Assembly: GCF_009192995.1 (NCBI RefSeq)
Contig: NZ_SDID01000011.1
Location: 1-64,000 of the forward strand
Direction: 5' to 3'
Origin: Sulfurimonas indica
Lineage (GTDB): Bacteria > Campylobacterota > Campylobacteria > Campylobacterales > Sulfurimonadaceae
Length of the DNA stretch: 64,000 nt
This document shows, piece by piece, positions 18,561 to 28,170 of this stretch. Position numbers and translations under genes: made by a program. Numbering within the stretch: the stretch's first letter is position 1; the number at the start of each line of letters is the position of its first letter. The notes beneath the pieces were generated by a model. It made no database searches. It worked only from the letters and a program-made list of their open reading frames with translations, and was not told where the DNA came from.

Positions 18561-19694
18561 ATGGAAAAAATATTAGACATTGCAGAAGCAATCGGTCATG
18601 AAAAAGGGCTCCAGCCGGAAAAAGTTTTAGAAGCTTTAAAGACTGCATTTATCCAGACCGCAAAAAGAGTCATCGATCCAAACTTTGCTTTTGAAGCAGT
18701 GGTAGATGAAGAGTCAAAAAATATAAAAATCGTTCAAACTATTACAGTTGTTGCAGATGATGATGAGAGACTGCAAGATGAAGAGAGTGCACCTGCATAT
18801 ATCTCAATCACTGATGCCAGAGAGTATGATGATCAAGTAGAGCTGGGTGACCAACTCCAAATTGATCATGACCTCGAAGATTATGGAAGAACTGCGGCAT
18901 CAGGACTTCACCGTGAGATCGAGTATCACATCCAAAGACTTGTAGAAGATGAAGTCTATAACAAGTACAAATCAAAAGTAGGCACACTTGTAAGCGGGCG
19001 TGTGACACGTGTCGATGCACAAAATGCAACGTACATCGAAGTCGATGAGATTCGTGCAGTATTACCGATGAAAAGCCGTATCAAAGGTGAAATTTTTGAA
19101 GTGGGTGATCATATCAAAGCGGTTGTTCGCCGTGTAAATATGGACAAAGAGCATGGCATCTCAATCGAGCTCTCACGTACATCACCGAAGTTCTTAGAAG
19201 CACTTTTAGAGCTTGAAGTACCTGAAATCGCAGATGGTACTGTTATCATCGAAAAATCAGCTCGCATTCCGGGTGAGAGAGCAAAAGTAGCAGTACTCTC
19301 AACACATCCACAAGTTGATGCTGTTGGTGCTACTGTTGGTGTAAAAGGTGTACGTATCAACTCTGTAAGTGCAGAACTTATCGGTGAAAATATCGACTGT
19401 ATCGAGTACACGAACATTCCTGAGCTTTTTGTCTCACGTGTCATGAGTCCGGCTATCATCTCTCACGTAGAGATTGTCAAAAATGAAGAAGGTGAGAATG
19501 AAAAAGCGATCATTACACTTCCATCTGACCAAAAAAGTAAAGCAATCGGAAAAAGCGGCATCAACATCCGTCTTGCATCTATGCTTACAGGCATGCAGAT
19601 AGAGCTTATAGAGAGTGATGAAACAACCAATGAAAATGGTGAGATTGAAGAGAAAAAAGATGGAGTAGATGCACTTGAAGCACTCTTTAGCTAA
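18561..19694 (+). CDS. nusA: Transcription termination/antitermination protein NusA
   Basis: RNA polymerase-binding factor that modulates pausing, termination and antitermination. The 377 residues comprise an N-terminal polymerase-binding domain (residues 1-130), an S1 domain (KVGTLVSGRVTRVD onward), and two KH domains with GVKGVRINSVSAELIGE and GKSGINIRLASMLTG. The C-terminal acidic repeats of E. coli NusA are absent, as expected here. TAAGGA upstream of the ATG is a good ribosome binding site. Confidence 0.97.
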   Translation: MEKILDIAEAIGHEKGLQPEKVLEALKTAFIQTAKRVIDPNFAFEAVVDEESKNIKIVQTITVVADDDERLQDEESAPAYISITDAREYDDQVELGDQLQIDHDLEDYGRTAASGLHREIEYHIQRLVEDEVYNKYKSKVGTLVSGRVTRVDAQNATYIEVDEIRAVLPMKSRIKGEIFEVGDHIKAVVRRVNMDKEHGISIELSRTSPKFLEALLELEVPEIADGTVIIEKSARIPGERAKVAVLSTHPQVDAVGATVGVKGVRINSVSAELIGENIDCIEYTNIPELFVSRVMSPAIISHVEIVKNEEGENEKAIITLPSDQKSKAIGKSGINIRLASMLTGMQIELIESDETTNENGEIEEKKDGVDALEALFS

Positions 19695-19699
19695 TAAGC

Positions 19700-19728
19700 A
19701 CTAAGCCCTGTTCATATAAGGGTTTAGT
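19700..19728 (+). terminator. nusA terminator inside the permease 3' end
   Basis: ACTAAGCCCT and AGGGTTTAGT arms form a 10-bp stem with one G-T pair and a 9-nt loop, followed by TTTTAAG. It lies just after the nusA stop. The bases also encode the last residues and stop of the convergent permease gene. Confidence 0.6.
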
Positions 19729-20660
19729 TTTAAGAGCACTAGGTCTGCGAACATATTACCAAGCAGAGTTAGAAAGGCTGTTATCATCAGTATTCCCATA
19801 ATGATGGGATAGTCGCGTGAGAGCGCCGAGATATAAAACAGCTGTCCCATCCCCTCAATACCAAAGATAGACTCCAAAATAACACTTCCACCAATAAGCC
19901 CCGGCAGAGAAAGCCCAAGCAGTGTAATGATAGGCGGCATAAGATTTGGCAAAATATAATAGCGCAGCAGTTTGGCTTGCGTGAGACCGCGTGAGCGTGC
20001 AAAGGTGTAATAATCACTTTTGAGTATCTCCAAGGTCAAAGAGCGTATGTAAATTATCATACTTCCCAGTCCTACAAATATCATTACCCCTATTGGCAGT
20101 ATCAAGTGCCATGCCATATCAACAATATTCGCAAAACCCTCTTTTGCTTCTATGGAGTGTAGTCCTGCTATAGGAAAGAGGGATAGCTTGATGGAGAAAA
20201 AAATGATAAAAAGCAGTGCCAGATAAAAAGAAGGCATAGAAAAGGAGAAAAGTGAGAGCTGACGGATAATATAGTCAGCCCTCTTTTCGTAGTTAAGGGC
20301 TGCTTTTATACCAAGATAAAGTGAAAGAATAAAAACAGCAACAAGTGCAATAACATTCATCCAGAGTGTTACAGGCAAACGCTTTAATATCTCAGAACTT
20401 ACATCCTGCCCACTGACAAAAGAGATACCGAAGTTGAGTGTCACTATATTTTTCATCCAGTCAAAATACTGCTGCAGCAGTGGTTTATCCAGTCCATAAA
20501 CAGCTTTAAGTTTTGCTATAGCCTCCTTTGTCATATTTGGATTGAGCTCCCCTGCTCCAAAAAAAGAGTTTGGTGCTGAGTGAATTGCCAAAAAAGAGAT
20601 GACAGATATCAAAAGAAGCATAAAAAATATGTAAGCAATTTTTTTTAAAAATAACACCAT
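19701..20660 (-). CDS. Dipeptide/oligopeptide-type ABC transporter permease
   Basis: 319-residue permease of the DppB/OppB/YejB type. It has an N-terminal helix, the family's 'YGLDKPLLQQYFDWM...LNFGISF' periplasmic segment, then five more helices with the cytoplasmic EAA-type loop (SLTLEILKSDYYTFARSRGLTQAKLLRYYILPN) that contacts the ATPase. No DppC-, ATPase- or solute-binding-type gene is adjacent within the window, so it is an orphan here. It begins 7 nt after the HEPN gene and could be transcribed with the toxin-antitoxin-like modules. Confidence 0.88.
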   Translation of the reverse strand: MVLFLKKIAYIFFMLLLISVISFLAIHSAPNSFFGAGELNPNMTKEAIAKLKAVYGLDKPLLQQYFDWMKNIVTLNFGISFVSGQDVSSEILKRLPVTLWMNVIALVAVFILSLYLGIKAALNYEKRADYIIRQLSLFSFSMPSFYLALLFIIFFSIKLSLFPIAGLHSIEAKEGFANIVDMAWHLILPIGVMIFVGLGSMIIYIRSLTLEILKSDYYTFARSRGLTQAKLLRYYILPNLMPPIITLLGLSLPGLIGGSVILESIFGIEGMGQLFYISALSRDYPIIMGILMITAFLTLLGNMFADLVLLKLNPYMNRA

Positions 20661-20667
20661 AACTCTG

Positions 20668-21075
20668 CTATAAACTTTTTCGTATATATTTGAGATATTC
20701 TCTTATATCGCTTAATTTTGCAAGTGTACTCTCACATATCTCTTTATAATCAACTCTTTCATAGTGATGTGCCAAAAAATTTCTAAAAGAAGCGATTTTA
20801 GCAAAATCATAAGCAAAATCAGCGGGGATAATATTATATTCTCCAAGTAAATCTATACTTTCATAATAACTGTTTGATTTTCTTAAATTTTTATATTTAA
20901 TCATCATCTCCGCCAATGCAATTGAGCTGTCAGAGACAAGATAAAGATAGTGCAGCAGAGCACCCTGATATATTTTATCTCTCAAAAATCTCTCTTTACA
21001 ATCACTTTTCAACTCTTCTAAAATCTTGAGTAGTTCTTCAATAGAAATAATTTTTTGCTCTATCTTATGCAACAT
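20668..21075 (-). CDS. HepT-like HEPN protein (DUF86)
   Basis: 135-residue all-alpha HEPN protein. The motif RNFLAHHY fits the Rx4HxY active site of HepT RNase toxins; in studied MntA/HepT pairs the tyrosine is modified with AMP by the antitoxin. It overlaps the preceding nucleotidyltransferase gene by 11 nt, the usual type of arrangement. Toxin activity is inference. Confidence 0.85.
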   Translation of the reverse strand: MLHKIEQKIISIEELLKILEELKSDCKERFLRDKIYQGALLHYLYLVSDSSIALAEMMIKYKNLRKSNSYYESIDLLGEYNIIPADFAYDFAKIASFRNFLAHHYERVDYKEICESTLAKLSDIREYLKYIRKSL

Positions 21076-21439
21076 CTAACATTCTTTTAAAAACTTTATA
21101 ATCTTGTATCTCATGTTCTTTAGCGAGTTCAAAGAGTAGGCGTTCATCATTTTTTGCTTCTTTAAGGACAATACCTTCATTAAAAATATCTTCTAAAAGA
21201 GTGAAATTTTTGGCACTGTTTAGTATGATTAGATCGATATCTTTATGTAAATTTATTTCTAATTTATGGTGAATTTTTAATTTTGTATCAAAATGGTTGT
21301 ATTGTTTTTTTAGATACACTGCGATGTCAATATCACTTCTAGCACTTTGCGTTTTTTTTGCATAAGAACCAAAAAGATATGCAAATTCTACCTCATCTAT
21401 AGTTGCAATAATTTTTTGAATTTCATCTATTCTTACCAT
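21065..21439 (-). CDS. MntA-like minimal nucleotidyltransferase
   Basis: 124 residues. The polymerase-beta-like active site is GSYAKKTQSARSDID, an exact GSx10DxD, with a third acidic residue in DIDLIIL. Members of this group inactivate a HepT partner by adding AMP to its active-site tyrosine. The gene is directly upstream of and overlaps the HepT-like gene. Its ATG is 5 nt after a -10 box with no ribosome binding site. Confidence 0.87.
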   Translation of the reverse strand: MVRIDEIQKIIATIDEVEFAYLFGSYAKKTQSARSDIDIAVYLKKQYNHFDTKLKIHHKLEINLHKDIDLIILNSAKNFTLLEDIFNEGIVLKEAKNDERLLFELAKEHEIQDYKVFKRMLDVA

Positions 21440-21444
21440 AAGAT

Positions 21445-21450
21445 ATTATA
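21445..21450 (-). promoter_or_regulatory. -10 box of the second HEPN/MNT module
   Basis: On the minus strand AACTTATGTTATAATA precedes the ATG at 21439. The TATAAT ends 5 nt before it. The same 16 bases occur before the other module (at 22250-22265). Confidence 0.6.
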
Positions 21451-21474
21451 ACATAAGTTCAAAACCAATTGGGA

Positions 21475-21774
21475 TTACAGCTTAATCGAATTTTTTCGGA
21501 TTTCATCACGCAAAAGTTTGTCTGTCGTACCCATAAGTACCAAATCTACATCGTAAAAAAAATCCATTTGCATCAAAGCAGTAAAAAATTTTGTCTTTTT
21601 TTTACGAAATTCATCTTTTGATAGGCTCATATCAAGAGCGATGTCTATATCTCCGCCTCGTTTTGTATCATCTACACGACTGCCAAAGAGGTAGATGTCA
21701 ACATCACCAAATATTCTATGAACAGTTTGAGTAATCTTTTGTTTTACTTTCTCTGAGAGTCTCATCTGTAGCAT
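21475..21774 (-). CDS. Minimal nucleotidyltransferase (antitoxin-like)
   Basis: 99-residue polymerase-beta-fold protein. Active-site motif GSRVDDTKRGGDID (GSx9DxD) with a later acidic residue in VDLVLMG. It overlaps the upstream HEPN gene by 13 nt, so the pair is translationally coupled. The order HEPN first, nucleotidyltransferase second is opposite to that of the module just downstream. Function as an AMP-transferring antitoxin is inferred. Confidence 0.85.
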   Translation of the reverse strand: MLQMRLSEKVKQKITQTVHRIFGDVDIYLFGSRVDDTKRGGDIDIALDMSLSKDEFRKKKTKFFTALMQMDFFYDVDLVLMGTTDKLLRDEIRKNSIKL

Positions 21775-22244
21775 CCATAAAAGTCCAGACTCTTTTTATA
21801 ATAGTTTTCAAGTCTGGTAAAATTCTCTATGCAGTATCTCAAATCATCCAGTGCATCTTTTAGCTCCTGTGGATAATCATGTTCAAGCTCATTTCTTACC
21901 TCACGCAGCTCTATCCAATTCTCAATGCTGTCTATGATCTCCTCTTTTTCTATCAAAGAGAGTACCTCACTCATCTTACTAGTATGGACACCTGCTACCT
22001 CCAACAGAAGAGGAAATATTTTAGCACCCAGAAAATCCTGCAGTGATGCAAAACGTTTCAGGTAGGCATCTAAGATTGCGCGTTGTTGTGGGTTGAGAGT
22101 ATTAAAAATAAAGGGCTCATAAATATTGTTATTTTCCTGCATCTCATCGATGAGTGTTTTATATTCAGAAAGAGCAATATAGTGCTTTTCAACTTTATCA
22201 AATCGTTTTTGTAAAATATTTTTCAGGGTATCTATTTTTGTCAT
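21762..22244 (-). CDS. HEPN-domain protein (toxin-like)
   Basis: 160-residue helical protein. RNELEHDY fits the Rx4HxY HEPN catalytic motif near residue 130. It resembles the nucleotidyltransferase-substrate-binding (HI0074-like) branch more than DUF86, being longer at the N-terminus. It starts the four-gene run of two paired modules. The ATG lacks a ribosome binding site and is 6 nt after a -10 box. Confidence 0.8.
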   Translation of the reverse strand: MTKIDTLKNILQKRFDKVEKHYIALSEYKTLIDEMQENNNIYEPFIFNTLNPQQRAILDAYLKRFASLQDFLGAKIFPLLLEVAGVHTSKMSEVLSLIEKEEIIDSIENWIELREVRNELEHDYPQELKDALDDLRYCIENFTRLENYYKKSLDFYGCYR

Positions 22245-22250
22245 AAAAGT

Positions 22251-22256
22251 ATTATA
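22251..22256 (-). promoter_or_regulatory. -10 box of the first HEPN/MNT module
   Basis: TATAAT on the minus strand ends 6 nt before the ATG at 22244. It is embedded in AACTTATGTTATAATA, which is shared with the second module. Confidence 0.6.
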
Positions 22257-22305
22257 ACATAAGTTGGTTTTTTCAGGAGTTTGTGATTTTTATACTGGGA
22301 GGGGA

Positions 22306-22332
22306 AACTAGCTCCCTCTAGGGGAGATAGTT
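22306..22332 (-). terminator. Terminator-like hairpin after the porin gene
   Basis: On the minus strand AACTA-T-CTCCC pairs with GGGAG-C-TAGTT: two 5-bp stems separated by one mismatch around a short loop, 25 nt beyond the porin stop. There is no clear T-run, so it could alternatively protect the porin mRNA 3' end. Confidence 0.5.
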
Positions 22333-22356
22333 AAAGTTTCTAGTCTAATGTTTAGA

Positions 22357-23670
22357 TTAGAAGTTTAATGTTAAGTATGCTTGGATAGTATTATAAGCTG
22401 AACCTTTTGTAGCTCCAACTTTAATGTTTTGATCATCAGCTTTTGTATAAATATATGCTAATTTCGCATCTAAAGGACCAAATGCTTTACCTGCCGTCAC
22501 AGTAAGCTCTTTCATATCTGGACGTTCTGCTGTTCCGCCATTTTTATCTGAGTTCGTTTGTGTATAGTATGCACCTAAATCAATACCAGCAGCATTACCA
22601 GTTACAGTAACATTAAGAGCTGAAGTATCTGCACGAGTTACATAGCCATAATTCCACCAAGCTTCAGTATAAAGTTTAGTTTGAGCATTATTACCTAAAG
22701 TTGCAAGATTTTGTGCTGCACCAAGTCCGAAACCTGATTTTGTTTCTTTACCTGTTTGAGAGTAAGCAACACTTGCACTTAAAACATCTTTCATTTCATA
22801 ACCAAGTTTGAATGCATATGCATCATTATCAGAATCAGCTGTAATTGCTAAATTATTACTCTTATTATAGTTGATTTGTGTATATTGTGCTCCAGCAGAA
22901 ATACCTTCCATAGCTACATCAGCTTGTAACCAGAAACCATCAACATATTGTGGTGCATCATAATACCATGCTTGAACAGTTAATGGTTTTACAGAATTAT
23001 TTACGATACCTGCTGCGAATGCTCCATTATAAAATTGAGAAAACGTACTACCATCATAACTTGCATCATTATTCTGAATTCTATTAGCTATTCCAACAGG
23101 TGCATTTGTCCCTGTACCATTTCCATTAAAAAGACTTGATCCATTAGAACCACCAACATAGGCACCTACTAAAGTAGTATCTGGAATATCTTGGTTAATT
23201 ACTACAGCAGCTTCAAATGTATTTTCAACAATTGACCACGTCTCAGTAAATACTAATGGTGTGTCAAGTTTCATACGACCAATTTTACCTGTAGTGTTAC
23301 CTACAGTTGCAGCAATCCATGCTTCATCAACAATCCAAGAATCAGAAACTAAATCTGTTCCTTCCCACACATTATTAACAAGTTGACCTTGCAGACCAAG
23401 TGTAGTCAATACAGTTGTATTTACACCAGCTGAGATATTTTTAGTTAAATCAGCAGTAATTCCAAGGCTCAATGCAGCTTGACCAGCAGATGAACCAGCA
23501 TTAAACAAGCTATCAGAAGCAGTTGTTGTAACACTACTAATACCATCTGTTTTTGCATCATCAGTTGCATAGTAAAGTTTAGCATCACCACTAACTTTAA
23601 CGTTATCGATAGCAAACGCACTTGAACCAATTAGTAGCGCTGCTACTAAACTCATTTTTGTAAATTTCAT
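22357..23670 (-). CDS. Major outer-membrane porin
   Basis: 437 residues. Signal peptide MKFTKMSLVAALLIGSSAFA is followed by a beta-barrel sequence rich in glycine, asparagine and aromatic residues, ending in an AYLTLNF strand with terminal phenylalanine, which is required for barrel insertion. It resembles the OprD-like porins/major outer-membrane proteins of Campylobacterota. An AGGAGA ribosome binding site precedes the ATG. The frame is unusually clean of long ORFs on other frames, compatible with high expression (inference). Confidence 0.85.
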   Translation of the reverse strand: MKFTKMSLVAALLIGSSAFAIDNVKVSGDAKLYYATDDAKTDGISSVTTTASDSLFNAGSSAGQAALSLGITADLTKNISAGVNTTVLTTLGLQGQLVNNVWEGTDLVSDSWIVDEAWIAATVGNTTGKIGRMKLDTPLVFTETWSIVENTFEAAVVINQDIPDTTLVGAYVGGSNGSSLFNGNGTGTNAPVGIANRIQNNDASYDGSTFSQFYNGAFAAGIVNNSVKPLTVQAWYYDAPQYVDGFWLQADVAMEGISAGAQYTQINYNKSNNLAITADSDNDAYAFKLGYEMKDVLSASVAYSQTGKETKSGFGLGAAQNLATLGNNAQTKLYTEAWWNYGYVTRADTSALNVTVTGNAAGIDLGAYYTQTNSDKNGGTAERPDMKELTVTAGKAFGPLDAKLAYIYTKADDQNIKVGATKGSAYNTIQAYLTLNF

Positions 23671-23765
23671 ATATTCTCCTTATCCTTTTACAAATTTCAG
23701 AAGCAGTATAACATAATCTTTTCTTAACTTTACATAAATTTTACATTATTTATCTTTTTTTTGGC

Positions 23766-23771
23766 TATAAT
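23766..23771 (+). promoter_or_regulatory. -10 box 6 nt before the lipoprotein ATG
   Basis: TATAAT followed by TCCCAT and the ATG at 23778, with no ribosome binding site. Confidence 0.55.
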
Positions 23772-23777
23772 TCCCAT

Positions 23778-24203
23778 ATGAAACAACTAATTATAATATC
23801 AAACACACTCTTGTTAGCTTTTGTTCTGAGTTCCTGTGCTTCTTCTTCATCAAAAGTAGCACCGTCACAAAATTCTGCTTTAAACAGTATAAGTAATTCA
23901 AATGCAGGAAAAAAAGAGGGAGCAATGCAGAAATCCCTTGACTCTTGGCTCAAAGAGGATTGGGAGCCGACAATATCAAAAGACAAAAAGATTCAAAAGA
24001 AATATATGCAAGAGAAAAAAGGGAGGACAGCAGAGGGTTCAGTCAAGCAGACTCAAGAATCACACTTTGTTGATAAAGAGGATAGAAACTTTACTTTACA
24101 GGAGTATGTTGATAAAGCTTCTGCCTATATGAGAGCAAAACCAAATGATTATAACAGCTCTCATGTTAAGCAAGTCGAGTCACTTCCTGTTATAGGAAAG
24201 TAA
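23778..24203 (+). CDS. Lipoprotein of unknown function
   Basis: 141 residues. The lipobox LSSC near residue 20 follows a hydrophobic signal (LLLAFVLS), then a serine/asparagine-rich linker and a basic, helical region (TISKDKKIQKKYMQEKKG). The mature part has no recognisable domain. It is divergent from the porin gene and convergent with fabI, 9 nt away. The start at 23778 follows a -10 box by only 6 nt, suggesting a leaderless mRNA. Confidence 0.8.
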   Translation: MKQLIIISNTLLLAFVLSSCASSSSKVAPSQNSALNSISNSNAGKKEGAMQKSLDSWLKEDWEPTISKDKKIQKKYMQEKKGRTAEGSVKQTQESHFVDKEDRNFTLQEYVDKASAYMRAKPNDYNSSHVKQVESLPVIGK

Positions 24204-24212
24204 CTCTAGAGT

Positions 24213-25155
<943 letters not shown>

Positions 25156-25169
25156 ACTTTACGCTCTTA

Positions 25170-25886
25170 TTATTTCATAAGATTTTGCTTTTCTAGTTCA
25201 TCTGCATACTCTATCATTGTGCAGAAATGTTCAACATAGAGTGCTGCACTCCCGACTAAGATGCCATCTACATTATTCAGTGCCAAAACATCTTTTGCAT
25301 TGGACACTTTTACACTGCCACCATACAATAGTGGTGCGTGAGATCTCTTTTTGAGCTCTGTATGAATATCTTCGATATCTTCGAGTGTTGGTGTAAGTCC
25401 GGTACCTATCGCCCAAACAGGCTCGTATGCGATAATGAGCTTCTCATACGATGTATCTATGCCTGCATATTGTGCAGAGATATAGTCCAGCATCTGCTCT
25501 TTACCAGCCTCACGCACATCTTTTGGCTCACCGACACAGTAAACTATCTTAAAACCCTCTTTCTTAAAGTAGTCAAATTTTTTAGCGATGAACTCTTGAG
25601 ACTCACCTAAGATATGGCGTCTTTCACTATGACCGATAAGGATAGTTTTGATACCAAACTCACTGAGCTGCTCCAGACCAATTTCACCGGTAAAGGCACC
25701 ATTTACTGTCGGATAAGCATTTTGAGTACCGACCTCGACTTTTGTAGAAAAACTGTCCAGTGATGAGATTGCAGGAAAAACCAAAACTTCTTGCTCGCTT
25801 TTTTGTGCACATTTCTCCAACTCTTCTATATAGAGAGCCGTATCATGGCGCGATAGGTTTGTTTTTAAATTCGCTGCAATTATCAT
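25170..25886 (-). CDS. tpiA: Triosephosphate isomerase
   Basis: Interconverts dihydroxyacetone phosphate and glyceraldehyde 3-phosphate. The 238 residues carry the ANLKTN start, the catalytic histidine in GHSERR, and the catalytic glutamate in AYEPVWAIGTG. The phosphate-binding YGGSVKVSN is near the C-terminus. It follows pgk by 3 nt in the order gap, pgk, tpiA. The protein is slightly shorter than the usual 250 residues, as in other Campylobacterota. Confidence 0.97.
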   Translation of the reverse strand: MIIAANLKTNLSRHDTALYIEELEKCAQKSEQEVLVFPAISSLDSFSTKVEVGTQNAYPTVNGAFTGEIGLEQLSEFGIKTILIGHSERRHILGESQEFIAKKFDYFKKEGFKIVYCVGEPKDVREAGKEQMLDYISAQYAGIDTSYEKLIIAYEPVWAIGTGLTPTLEDIEDIHTELKKRSHAPLLYGGSVKVSNAKDVLALNNVDGILVGSAALYVEHFCTMIEYADELEKQNLMK

Positions 25887-25889
25887 CTC

Positions 25890-27098
25890 TTACTCCTCTT
25901 CGCTTTTTTCTACCATAAGCGGTTCAACACCAGGAAGTGTTTTACCTTCTAACAACTCTAACGATGCACCACCGCCTGTAGAGATAAAACTCATCTCATC
26001 ATCAACACCTACACGCTGAACCAGGTCTGCAGTGTCACCACCACCAACAACAGTTGTAGCATAAGAGTCTGCTACAAAGTGTGCTATCTTAGAGCTTCCA
26101 CGGGCAAATTTTTCCATCTCATAAACACCCATTGGACCGTTCCAAAGAACAGTCTGCACATCATTAAGACCCTCACGGTAAAGTCGTACAGTTGCAGGAC
26201 CGATATCTAGTCCCATCCATCCATTTGGAATCTCTTGAGCCGTTACAATCTTACTAACCGCATCTTCAGAAAACTTTTCAGCTGCAATAACATCTACAGG
26301 AAGGTAAAACTTTACACCGAGTTTTTTTGCTTCATCCATGATATTTTGTGCCTCTTGTAAGAGTTCATCTTCAACCAAAGATGCCCCAATATCATAACCC
26401 ATCTGTTTTAAAAATGTAAATGCCATCCCACCACCGATGAAGATTTTATCTACCTTTGGCAGTAGGTTAACAAGGGCTTCAAGTTTTCCAGACACTTTAC
26501 TTCCACCAACGATGGCAGCAAAAGGACGCACAGGATTGTTAATAAGCTTTCCAAAGAAGGTGATCTCACGCTCTAGCAAAAATCCTGCAGCTTTGTGTTC
26601 ATTATCAAAGAATTTTGTAATCCCATGAACAGAAGCATGTGCACGGTGACTGACACCAAAAGCATCATTGACATAGAACTCTGCCATAGAAGCAAGTTTG
26701 CGTGAGAGCTCTTTGTCATCTTTGGTCTCACCTGCTTCAAAACGCAGGTTTTCAAGTAAAAGTACTTCATGACGCGGCAATTCTTGTGCCATTTTGAGTG
26801 TTGCATCATCAACAACACCAGGAGCCAACTCTACATGACGTTTGAGGAGTTGCTGTAGTCTTCTTGCAACCGGTGCCAAAGAGTACTTCTCAACTACTTC
26901 ACCTTTTGGACGACCAAGGTGAGAAGCAAGTATTACTGCACAATCTAGATCCAAACAGTAGTTAATCGTAGCAATGGCAGAGCGGATTCTTCTGTCATCA
27001 GAGATATTCCCAAACTCATCCATAGGGACATTAAAATCACAACGAATAAAAACTTTTTTATCTTTGAGGTCTAACTTTTTTAAGTGTAGTAGTTCCAA
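25890..27098 (-). CDS. pgk: Phosphoglycerate kinase
   Basis: Transfers phosphate between 1,3-bisphosphoglycerate and ADP. The 402 residues include RCDFNVPMD near residue 20 (substrate binding), [16 protein letters not shown], and the C-terminal nucleotide-binding [10 protein letters not shown] and STGGGASLE segments. The start codon is TTG at 27098, supported by TAGGAAAGC upstream and by the absence of an ATG before the conserved N-terminus. It is 9 nt after gap. Confidence 0.97.
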   Translation of the reverse strand: MELLHLKKLDLKDKKVFIRCDFNVPMDEFGNISDDRRIRSAIATINYCLDLDCAVILASHLGRPKGEVVEKYSLAPVARRLQQLLKRHVELAPGVVDDATLKMAQELPRHEVLLLENLRFEAGETKDDKELSRKLASMAEFYVNDAFGVSHRAHASVHGITKFFDNEHKAAGFLLEREITFFGKLINNPVRPFAAIVGGSKVSGKLEALVNLLPKVDKIFIGGGMAFTFLKQMGYDIGASLVEDELLQEAQNIMDEAKKLGVKFYLPVDVIAAEKFSEDAVSKIVTAQEIPNGWMGLDIGPATVRLYREGLNDVQTVLWNGPMGVYEMEKFARGSSKIAHFVADSYATTVVGGGDTADLVQRVGVDDEMSFISTGGGASLELLEGKTLPGVEPLMVEKSEEE

Positions 27099-27107
27099 AC
27101 TGCTTTC

Positions 27108-28109
27108 CTATTTTGAGATGTGTAGAGCCATGTCTAAAAGACGCATAGAGTAACCCCACTCATTGTCATACCATGCCATCACTTTTACCATATCACCACC
27201 GATTACCTGCGTGAGGTCCTCTGCAACGACTGAGCTGTACTCACAACCAACGAAGTCCTGTGATACTCTCATATCTTTATCTACAAGCAGAAGATTTTTA
27301 AGGCGACCTGCTGCTGCTTCATTGAATGCTGCATTTACTTCTTCTTTTGTAGTCCCTTTTCTTACAACGACATTTAAATCAACCATAGAAACATCCGGAG
27401 TCGGTACACGAACTGACTGACCATGAAGTTTTCCTTCAAGCTGAGGAAGTACAAGACTGATAGCCTTTGCAGCACCTGTAGTAGTTGGGATCATATTGAT
27501 AGCACCTGCACGGGCACGGCGCTTATCTTTGCTGTGTTTTACATCAAGGATGTTTTGATCATTTGTATACGAGTGGATTGTAGTCATCAAACCTTTTTCA
27601 ATTCCGAACGCATCATCAAGAACACGTGCAACAGGACCAAGACAATTTGTAGTACATGAAGCATTTGATACAATTTTTTGTCCGTCATACTTCTCTTCAT
27701 TTACACCCATAACAAATGTTGGTGTGATTTTGTCTTTTGCAGGAGCAGAAAAAAGAACTTTTTGGACACCATTGTCAATATGAACCTGAGCGGACTCTTG
27801 TGTAAGAAATACACCCGTACACTCTAAAACCATATCTGCACCACAATCAGCAAAGCCGAGATTTTTCGGGTCTCTATCAGAAAATACTCTAATTTTCTCT
27901 CCATCTATGCTGATGTAGTTTTCATCTACCTGCTCTACTTCACTATCAAATGTTCCGTGAACTGAATCATTTTTAAGTAGATAAAGCATCATATCCATGC
28001 TAGCCATATCATTGATAGCTACAATCTCAACATCATCTCGCTTTGCTGCAATACGAGCAACACAACGACCTATTCTACCAAATCCGTTTATTGCAATTTT
28101 GAGTGCCAT
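27108..28109 (-). CDS. gap: Glyceraldehyde-3-phosphate dehydrogenase, type I
   Basis: Oxidises and phosphorylates glyceraldehyde 3-phosphate in glycolysis and reverses this in gluconeogenesis. The 333 residues carry the NAD motif INGFGRIGR, the catalytic cysteine in SNASCTTNCLGP, and WYDNEWGYS near the C-terminus. It heads the gap-pgk-tpiA run. The 62-bp region before it, up to the inverted-repeat element at 28171, should contain its promoter, although no strong -10 box was identified. Confidence 0.97.
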   Translation of the reverse strand: MALKIAINGFGRIGRCVARIAAKRDDVEIVAINDMASMDMMLYLLKNDSVHGTFDSEVEQVDENYISIDGEKIRVFSDRDPKNLGFADCGADMVLECTGVFLTQESAQVHIDNGVQKVLFSAPAKDKITPTFVMGVNEEKYDGQKIVSNASCTTNCLGPVARVLDDAFGIEKGLMTTIHSYTNDQNILDVKHSKDKRRARAGAINMIPTTTGAAKAISLVLPQLEGKLHGQSVRVPTPDVSMVDLNVVVRKGTTKEEVNAAFNEAAAGRLKNLLLVDKDMRVSQDFVGCEYSSVVAEDLTQVIGGDMVKVMAWYDNEWGYSMRLLDMALHISK

Positions 28110-28170
28110 TCTATATCCTAATAGTAAAAAATTCAGTAATTTTATCCAAAATTAGTTATAATTCGTATTA

